Positions 55,170-64,000 of a DNA stretch of 64,000 nt are shown in pieces. How positions within the stretch are numbered: position 1 is the stretch's first letter; the number at the start of each line of letters is the position of its first letter. The position numbers were made by a program, and so were the translations under genes. The notes below the pieces were generated by a model. The model saw only the letters and a list, made by a program, of their open reading frames with translations, did no database searches and was not told the origin of the DNA. Source of the DNA: Austropuccinia psidii (Eukaryota > Basidiomycota > Pucciniomycetes > Pucciniales > Sphaerophragmiaceae); contig JALGQZ010000009.1 of NCBI GenBank assembly GCA_023105745.1, positions 47,955,967 to 48,019,966 on the forward strand, given 5' to 3'.

Positions 55170-57720
55170 CATATTTAGTTCTGAAGCGTGTCAAATGTTC
55201 ATCACCCTCCTTGATTCTGAGCAGGCTATATGCACCACATAACTCAATCTTGGAGAAGATATAAGAACCATTGAAAACATCAAGAAGCTGATTCATAGTA
55301 GGAACAGGATACTTGTTCTTCCTAGTAACAGCATTGAGTTTGCGGTAATCAACACACAAATGGAGGCCACCATCTTTCTTTTTAGCAAAGAGGACAGGTG
55401 CTCCTGTTGAAGAGGAGCTTGGCCGGATGAAACCTTTCTCTACATTCTCTGAGATGTGGGCCCTGAGTGTATCTTACTCTTGTTTGGATAAAGAGTAGAT
55501 CACCCCAGCTGGAGGTAGAGACCCCTCCAGCTCAATATGATGATCACAGGCGCGGTGAGGAGGAAGTTTTTCTGCTTTCACCTTGGAGAATACATCCGAA
55601 TATTGGTGATAAGTAGAAGAAACAACCTTCTTCTGGCTCTTCCTCTTCTTCCCACAACTCCTCCAGGGAGTCATGATAAGATGAAGGAGGAAGGTCCATA
55701 TTCCCAAAGAAGAGATGAAGTGAAGATACAGAATTATCTTCTCCAACATCTTGAATCTCTCTGAAGACATCATCTCCAGATAATGGTAATGACTGAGGTG
55801 AATTTATGGAAGTAATATGGACAGAAGATGGAAATGATGGTGTTCTAAAATCACCAACCAGAGCTACACATGATTTGGCAGAAGAAAAGTCATTACGGAA
55901 AGAATTAGAAGGATCACAATAGTCCTTATGATCAGTATCAAAGGTGATCAGCCCTTGCCTCCAATCAATAGAAGGATTAAAGTTATTTAGAAAGTCAAAG
56001 CCCAATATGAGGTCTTCTCCCTTGGGAGTATCAATGACTAAAAAGTCCCATTCAAAGCTTGGGAAGGAAGGGAGCTCCACCATATATTTAGTATGGTGAG
56101 TCACAAATAAGGAAGGGGACTCAGAGGAGTCCACAATGACAAGAGGAATCTTCTCTGGAAGTTCTGATGTAGTAAATTAATACTTGTGAACAAACTGCTT
56201 TGCAATAAATGAGTGTGTAGTACCAGAATCAATGAGAATACTGTAAAAAACATCAGAAAGAGAAGAAAAGACAAAACATTTAAGATAATTTTTGACAACA
56301 ATATTCAGAATGTACAATTGTTCTCTGGAAGGAAAACTGTGAAGACCATTGAACACAACATGGTCTCCACTCAGGCTTTTTCCTGGCTGGGAAATTGGCC
56401 TGATGGTTGGGTAAGCTTGTTTTGAGGCCCCTTGAAACAAGACTAAAGACTATGCTTCCCATCACAATAGGTACAAAGACCCTCTTTGATTCTTCTTTCT
56501 TTTTCAGAGCTCATGAGCTTGAAGTCCTTATTCAACAAAGAAGAATGGGGCTTGTCCCTCTTCTGAAAATTCTTCTTCTTCTTATGACTTGAACTTGAAG
56601 AATTTTGAGGATGAGAAGTACTTGCTCTTGGGGCTTCAGGTTTCTTCTCTTGATAGTGATTCTTCTCCTTTTGCCTTTCATGGTACCTGGTATCAAGCTC
56701 CAGGGTAACATCCATTAAGTCTTGAAGACAATCAATTCTTGAAGGATGGGAGGCCAATTGATCCAATATCCTGGATGGCAATCCCTTCCTGAAATGATGA
56801 ATGAGAGCCCTTTCACCCCAATCTCCAATTCTTGAAACCAAACTCCTGAAATAAGCTATGTATAGTGAAACAAGGCCACCTTCCTTTATTCTTAGTGAAT
56901 CCAATTCCGCTTCAGCCTTTCTGACTTTATTTTGGTCACCAAATAGAGTGAAGAGTTGAGATTCAAATAAAGGCCAATAATTGAGAAGGTAATTGGAGTC
57001 TTGATTGGTGAGATTGGAAAGATAAGGCTCAATCCATTTTGAAGCCCTGTCAATGAGGAATGAAGTGGCATAAAGGACCTTTTTTCTGTCTTGAGAGAAG
57101 TTTGCCGGATCATTATGAAAAATTAATTGGCATGACTGAAGGAAGCTTCTGACTTTGAAGGGCTGAGTCCCATCAAAGCATTCTGGTTCCTTCATAGATG
57201 GAGTCTTGAAGGCGGGTGGTCTTGTGATCCAGAAGAAGAAGCTGCTTGAAGATTGGTCATAATTTGAGTCATCTGCTGCATAATGGCCAATAAAGATGGT
57301 TCAGGTTTATGAGAGACAGGCTGATCCGACTGGGCTAGAGTTGATCCTCCAGTAGTTTGGGATGCCCTCACAGGAGCAGGAACACCTTCAGTACCATCAG
57401 ACTCTTCCTCTTCCACAGAATTCTCCTCCTCCTCCTCATCATCATCTTCACCTTGAGCCTTGAGACTGGTTCTTGAAACTCCTCGAAGGCTGCCAACCAC
57501 TCCTGATAATTAAATTGATCTTCTTGGCCCTCTTCCTTCCTTCCTGGATGGTGCTGCTCCTTCCATGCGGGGTCCTCTATCCAATCGGGCCCTCAGTTGA
57601 GGAACTGCTGGGGTGCCATCAAAAGGAACTCTTGGAGTTGGAGTAAGAGAAGCTTGAGCTCTGGCCTGAGATCTGGTTTGTCTTTCAGGAGGTGAATGTT
57701 CAATGGGAATGATTTCAGGA
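55170..57720 (-). pseudogene. Gypsy A2 gag-protease-RT fragment
   Basis: Read on the minus strand: gag start with a TRSQ motif and MEGAAPSR, an acidic run (EDDDEEEEEN), capsid (MKEPECFDGTQPFKVRSFL, LFGDQNKVRKAEAEL, LSGL-like GKPSRI motif), and knuckle start CTYCDGKHS. The protease follows (LIDSGTTHSFIAKQFV), then the PR/RT linker. RT runs as far as MNQLLDVFNGSYIFSKIELC and FRTKY, where the A1 LTR cuts it. Several frameshifts and stops (for example TAA near 55473) show decay. Shared segments are roughly two-thirds identical to A1 at protein level, so A2 is a sister subfamily and not an A1 copy. Confidence 0.85.
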
Positions 57721-58441
57721 ATAAAAAATTAAATAAATGAATAAAACCAAAATTTTCTTGAAGTACGGAATCAAAAATCAAATCTTGGTGAAATCAATTA
57801 ATCAATTAAAATCATCAGGTACATCAATCAACCAAAATCAAATGAGTCTTGAAGTCAAAATCAATATCAATGAAAATCTTGAAGTCAATAAAATGAATCA
57901 ATAAAAATCAATGAAAATCAAATCTTGCAGAGAGAATCAATCAGTCAAATGAATTCATGAGTCAACATCAATTTATGTCAATTCTTGATGTGAAATTCAG
58001 CAAAATCAATGAAAATCTTCAGTTCAGTCAATTCTCTTGAAGTCAATGTCAATTATATAAAATCAATTATCAACTGAATTCTTCCTGAAAATCAAAATTC
58101 TTGAGGAATAAAATCAAATTGAATCCTGATATGAAGAACATGTCTGGTTAATCTGATGAATAATTTGAAAATCAAAATGATAAGACGCCTGAATTAAGGA
58201 TAAAAATGAGATTGATGATGATTGAGATTAATATTGAAAAAGATAAACAAAATAAGAATTGGGTCAGCTTTCAATTTTCAGAATGAAGAATGAATTAGAG
58301 AAAATGGAGAGGTGACAAAGAATCATAAAATTCATAAAACGTTAAAGAGTCATAATTTCAATGCATGAATGAATGAAATTGATGAATAATGAATGAACAA
58401 AATGATGAAGAATGAAAGAAATTATGAGTTAATTAGTATAA
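57721..58441 (-). other. A2 leader and primer-binding site
   Basis: This is an AT-rich leader with TCAATCAAT words. At 58427-58440 (minus strand TATACTAATTAACT) lies the primer site. It matches the reverse complement of the LTR start sequence at 58804-58817 at 13 of 14 positions. Confidence 0.65.
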
Positions 58442-60082
58442 TGTCACAGGGGCTCTTATGGAGGCAAGAGGGCCTGGCACTCAGGAATCAAGAACTCACT
58501 TGGAGGGCTCCAAAAGATAAGAAGAATAATAAGGATTGATTTCTTTAAAGAAGAAGAAAGGGGAAAGACAAGTATGCCAAAGATAAAAGAAAAGATAAGA
58601 AGCCAAAGTCCAAGAAGCCAACCAAGTGAATCCTAGATTCACTGTTTCAACCTACCAGAAAAGGGAATGGAATTAGTAAAGATATGACCACCAATATCCA
58701 CTGACAGGCAAGGAAGAAAAGAGAAAAGGTGCTGAATGACTGACTTAAGATTATCAGTATTAACTTTAATAAAGTAAAAGAATAAAGAGAATAATAAATC
58801 CAATATATTAATTAACTGGGGAAAAAGTCCCCAGGTGCTGAAAGGTGGCCAGTATATGTGAAAAACTGAAAGACTGATCCTGGAAGGTGGATCCCGGGCT
58901 GTATTGTCTGAATTGGGCCAATACAGTTCTGGCCATCTTGAAATTGAACTGTGTGATTGAATTCCCACAGTGGAAGATTGAATTGGCCCAATTGGGCCAA
59001 GTACATACAGGTTGATTGATTGATGCCTGTATCAACCAAATGAGTTGTCCAAGGAGTATTGAGATACTTGATGCCTTGAAAACTGATTGAAAGACTGTAT
59101 AACCTCTGAGAATACCCTTGGAATAATCCTGAATGAAAATGGCAACCCACCTCCTGCAGGGCCAGGTGATTGGGATCCTTGAATGGTCTTCTGATTGCCG
59201 CCATGGATTGCCAGACTGATGAGTTAAAGAATACTCCTTTGAAATGGGAGTTGGATTTTGGGACCTTGATTTGGAATTGTGGAATTTGGCCCTGAAAATG
59301 TCACCATTGAATTGCTGAGCAAAAATGGTGCATAATGGTATATAATACCATATATGCACCACTCCTGCAACCTTGAGTACGTGGTGCATGGAGGAATAAA
59401 AGAACTCCCCTTAAGTTGAGGGAAAGGCTTGCTGAGCTGGTCTGATGGCCTCTGGTGGTTGCCAGAGGCCATGGCTGGTAATATGGTCCCTGGTGGTCCA
59501 TGGCCAAAAATGGGTCCTACAGGTTCTATGGCCATTTTGGTGTCCAAAGGGTTTTTTGGCCAAAATTGGGTCCAAGGGATTGGTGGCCAAAATTGGCTCA
59601 AGTGGGTCCAATTGTGGTTTGGGACCCACCTGGCCTTGGGGGCTAGATGGTTTCCCCCTTTGGCCTCATTGGATTAGGCCAAAAGGGGCCTAATTGGCCT
59701 ATGGACCGCAGACCATTAATTACGGCCCACGGGCCGTAGAAGCCATGGGGGGCCTAAATGGCCCAAAAAGGCTATTTAGGCCTAAACCCCCCTAATGAAA
59801 GGGGTAGGACCAAAATGTAAGATGATGGCTAGGGGGCCTGGAGGGCCCTAGAAGACAAAAGGACCCCCCAGGCCCAAAATCAAAGATAAAGGCCTGGGGG
59901 TTGGTGGTATGGAAATTGGCCAAGGAGGCCAATGATGACAGGATATGGCCAAATGGCCATAGGGAACCAAAGGGGACCAACTGGCCATAAAAGATATGGT
60001 GTGGCCAATTGGCCCCAACTTGGTTCCAGGTTAGAATTGCCGCAACACCCATGGAGGAGGGTCAATCTTTGTGGTTGTGACA
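58442..60082 (-). repeat. Probable 5' LTR of A2
   Basis: The 3' end (GTGACA at 58442) and the R/U5 part up to about 58870 align with the A1 LTR. The outer end is proposed at 60082, where TGTCACAACCAC resembles the A1 start TGTAACAACCAT. That gives 1,641 bp, twice the A1 LTR, through a long U3 rich in GGCCAAAATGG words and with a palindrome (TACGGCCC, AC, GGGCCGTA) near 59729-59746. Only one LTR is in the window, so the outer limit is tentative. Confidence 0.5.
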
Positions 60083-63000
60083 TAATCCAAAAAGTATTGT
60101 TGTTTTCTCACTCACTTGTCTTTCAGTTTTCTCCATGGAATTCCTCTGTGAGCTGTTTTTGTCTTAAAAGAGGCCTCCTCTTGCTGTTTTTTCTGATTCA
60201 TCTTATTATCCAATTATACCATTATCACCAACAAGTAAGTATTAGTCACAGCTTTTCTTAGGTGCTTTAAATATTTCATTATCAATCAGAAAGACTTGAA
60301 GTCATAGAAAATCAACTCTATATTGTTTTAATATTTTTATAAATAACTTTTAATCCGTTAAATCCACAATTATCCACCAAATCTCTCTAACATATTCTTT
60401 CTAAGGTTCACTGAATATTAGTGAGTTATTTAGTATTAGTTCTTAAAGTTTTTCTCTAGTATTTTTTTTCTTCAAGAATTATGATTATAGTTATTCTTGC
60501 AAGAGATAATTATATATTAAAAGAATTTTGTTATTTTAATAAAGAAGTTTTATTATTAAAATACTTCTTTTAATTGATTCTTGTAGACAATTACTGCTTA
60601 CTGTTATAATCACTAGTAGTGTATAACAAGAAAAAGGAATATTTATTTATTTATTTATTTCATTGGGGCTATAATAATTTTTATTCTTGTATTTAATAAG
60701 AAAAGTCATAGTACTCTTGATTAATAGTAATATTATCAGCAGTTTCATAGACACATCTTACAGAATCAAATAAAGAGTTATTTAGATTTACAACCTCATA
60801 CACTAGATTTTATGGTGGAAATAAGAGTATTAATGGTGTTGATAAGAGGTGATTTAATCTCGAGCTTCCAAAATATGGTATTGTAGGAATATCATTTGAG
60901 ATGAATACTTCAAAGACAGAAGGATGGGATTTAATAATTCCTCAAGTAACTTTGATGAACTGGTTCCATTAATGTTAGATGGGCTCCTTTAAAAATTATG
61001 TCTTCAATCCCAAACAATTTCATTCCCATATTTTTGGTAGGATAGTAGATCAATGGCACATGGTAAATAAGAAAAAATTCATAAATCCAAGAAATTCTAG
61101 GAAAACTAATAGAAAGGAACACTCAAAGCTTAAATTTATTATCTAAAAATAATTTGAACTATTTGAATGTGAACTGTGTGACAAATTGAAGCTGTATAGA
61201 CACTGCTTAACCACTTTAAAAAGAACCCTGGGGGAAGAAATAAAATTACTAATTCTCCCATCAGTAGACTGTTGTTCTGAATCTGAATAGGATGAAAATG
61301 GATTTTCCATGGTAATTTCATAGAGAAGTTATTCATAGAATCTTCTAATCAGGGACTTGGATTCTCATCATGTTCTCTACCTTCATGAAATGAGAAGTTC
61401 AAATCTGAAGGAAGTATTGGATGGATGACCAAACAGTGAAAAAAATCAGTAACTTTAGTCCTTGTTATTCATTAACTTTAAGCTGCTATCATTCAGGATT
61501 TATATCAAAACTAACTAATAAAAAATTATCACAAATATACAGCCATCTTGGACTGACCTTGAGTAAAAGGCACTTAATCTCAAATACTTAGCTTACATAG
61601 ATTCTGAATTAAAATATCATGACTGAATAATCATGCATGAAATATCTAAGAAGAAAGTTGCAATTTAAAAATAGCTTTCCAACAATTTTTACATCTAATT
61701 CTTCCCCTTTATAATTGGAAAATCAAAAAAAACACTCAAAAAAAGTATTCCTGTAAGGTTCAAATAAGATTCTTTATTTTCTATACAGCTCTCAATGTCA
61801 TGAGGTTTGACTTAAAGTGATAAAAAATAGAGATATCTTACTTATCTTGAAGCCTTTGAGAGTTTGTTTTTCTTGTATTAACTTTTATCATCTTCTGAAT
61901 ATGAACAAAATAAAAATCATTGAAAATTTATTCATTTTTTATCTCATAATTGATTTAAATTTTCATGTTTATGAAGTTAAATTAAGAAAAATTAGCATTT
62001 CTTGAAATAAGAATTGAAATATAAGTGGATTATTTTGATCTAATCTCACAAAAATCCCTGAATACTTCTTCCTGCTGATTTAAATTGAATCCTCTTATGT
62101 GATTATTTGAAATTTTTAAATAAAAGTATTCCCTCCCGTACCTAATGAGTATTTTGAAAGAGAAATAAAATTCTCCTCTTAATTTATGAAGAAAATAGCA
62201 AATATTCAGCTGTATTTTAATTGTTACCATTATGAATTTGATAACTCCTACTTGGCTTCATAGCTCATATTTCTCTCAAATATTTCAGCTCAAAAAAAAT
62301 TTATTTCATATCAAGACCTTATAATGGAATTAATAATTCCAAATTTTGTCCTTATAGCCCCAAACAGGGCTCACCTTGCCAAAAACGCTTGAAGCAAGAA
62401 CTCCTGAAAGTAAAGGTTCCAAGATTCAAAAAAAAGTCATTTTTCTCAACAAGTTTCTTCTATTGATATTATCATCTATTTATATTCAGTGGGAGGTTAA
62501 TATTCTTCTTCAAAAATACAGTGAAGCTCTGAAATAGTATTTTCACAAATGAATTTGATTTATTTTTTCTTATTCAGATTTATTGGGGGATAAAGGTTGA
62601 CTCAGACTGATATTTGAGACACTATAGAGTTAAACTGACACATCCATTTGAAAAATAAATCTGTCCAAATCACAAGAGAAAATTTTGCAAATAATCTTTT
62701 ACTTCAAAATTTCATTGAAAAAACCTTCTTCATTAAAAAATGGAAAAAAATAACTAAATAAAATCTTGTTTCTCACAACCATTTGTAGTCATATTTGGCC
62801 CAAACTCCACTTTTTTTCAAAGTCACACAAAGTGATAAGAAATATGCTAATATATTTGAATATCTAGATTCATTAATAAGCAAAAAAATTTCCTCATATT
62901 ATTTCTCTTATTTTTGAATACATAGTAATACTGTCAGGCTGACTCTATGATAAAGCTTATTAATAACTATTTACAAGCTTTAACTGTGACTGTGACACAG

Positions 63001-64000
63001 TGAAAAATGATAATAAATGATTTATTGATGATAAAAAAGATTTCAATAAGAGTATTAAGGGCTTTACTATTGAGTAATGGTGGTGGTGAGCGCTGTTCAA
63101 ATCCCTGGGTGCAGCTTTACCTGTTGGATTACAATAATTAAAATTATAATTATACCTGGTTATTTTTCAAGAGTATAGCTTTTTTTGACAGTTTTACTAT
63201 GTAGGAATTCAAGAGCAGGATGAGGAAACCTTTTCTGGTGGAGAAAAGGCCTCCTTTTATCCTAAAATGGGGTGGAATGGCCCTCTAGACCATCCATGTA
63301 GAGGAAGTGAAGATTTTTTCACTTCAGAGTACTGGCTTGTGGTTTTCATAGTGCCTGTATGCTCTGCATTGGGCTCAGATGTCGTTTTGAAACCACATCT
63401 GGGCAGTTTTCACCAATACATGGTGAAAACTTTCACCTGGGGACCACATAGCCCTCTTCTGACATGTATGATGCATAGAATGCTGTACAGAACCTTTATG
63501 GGACCCCAGTATTGAATGAATTATGAGTTATTTAAGTACAAATATGCTCTTTTGTCTGTTTTACAACCTCATAATCATACTTATGGGAGAATATCCCACA
63601 GTAAGACTGTATTGGTCTAATTGTGGGATTTTGATCTTAAAACTGCCATATCTTTGTCAGTTTTTGAGATATCAATCTCAAAGTTAGTTCATTGAGTAGC
63701 CCTGAATGTGCTCTACACATTTGTATCTCATTTAGTATGGTTATCATTAAATATGGCAAAGGTATGCCATGTACAAGTTTTCTTATAAATATTTATGATT
63801 TGCCCAAAAGGTGTATGGAGCTTGTTTTCTCCATATGTTTTGTTCTAGATGAGATATGGGGAAATGGATGGCACCATAAGATAGCCCTGATTTTTCTCTT
63901 TCCAAAAATACCCCACTTTAGGTATCTCACACTAAAACTGTAGAAGCTAGAAGAGAGGTGAATATTTCAATCACCCTTATTTGACCTTATTTTGGTCATA
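60083..64000. other. AT-rich flank without recognisable features
   Basis: I see no ORF with a recognisable domain, no repeat shared with the rest of the window, and no RNA gene I would defend. There is a short ATTT repeat near 60637-60660. It may be old, decayed transposon sequence or host intergenic DNA. Confidence 0.4.

Noticed and set aside
63060..63110. Possible second Pol III B box (GTTCAAATCCC)
   Set aside because: No A box at suitable spacing and no tRNA fold.

Overview
The window looks like transposon-packed chromosome from a basidiomycete, most likely a rust fungus (Pucciniales). The cargo introns are short (59-83 nt, mostly with GT(A/G)AGT-like donors). The elements carry a TET/JBP-like dioxygenase and an SNF2 ATPase. 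I recognise several families (a Zn-cluster protein, a conserved transposon-cargo protein, and a Gypsy element with a separate small ORF) from rust proteomes, but this is by eye, without a database search. I see no ordinary host gene; nearly everything is nested mobile DNA.

Layout, outermost layer first. (1) A2: a decayed minus-strand Gypsy element of which only the 5' part (RT, PR, gag, leader, 5' LTR; 55170-60082) lies in the window. (2) A1: a plus-strand chromodomain Gypsy of a related subfamily, apparently inserted into the A2 RT. Its pieces are at 112-5242 and 51060-55169. Its 5' part also holds an inverted copy of its own leader and LTR (2010-3525). (3) D: a 45.8 kb DNA transposon (5243-51059) inserted between the RNase H and integrase parts of A1. 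It has 46-bp terminal inverted repeats starting CACC(G/A)GGGCG and a 3-bp target duplication, AAT. (4) Two young LTR retrotransposons sit inside D: B (9170-23756, flanked by ACGG) just upstream of the D transposase, and C (27284-37388, flanked by CTGAG) inside the D SNF2 gene. Without B and C, D is about 21.1 kb.

D carries six genes: a CACTA/Tnp2-type transposase (-), a conserved protein of unknown function (+, 623 codons), an SNF2 ATPase (-, 708 codons), a Zn2Cys6-type protein (+, 389 codons), a TET/JBP-like 2OG-Fe(II) dioxygenase (-, 315 codons) and a second unknown protein (-, 683 codons). For each multi-exon gene, my splice model closes exactly in frame. Only small lesions remain: one missing base in the transposase, one missing base plus one TGA in the Zn gene, one TGA in the 623-codon gene, and element C in the SNF2 gene. 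Six related 26-bp palindromes lie in most of the gene-free intervals of D. D therefore looks like a mobile module combining transposition, DNA-modification chemistry, chromatin remodelling and DNA-binding factors. TET/JBP genes linked to KDZ-class transposons are known in basidiomycetes. Here the linked transposase looks like the CACTA/Tnp2 class, and the full gene set with the palindrome family is the most promising lead in the window.

The last 3.9 kb (60083-64000) is AT-rich and I recognise nothing in it.
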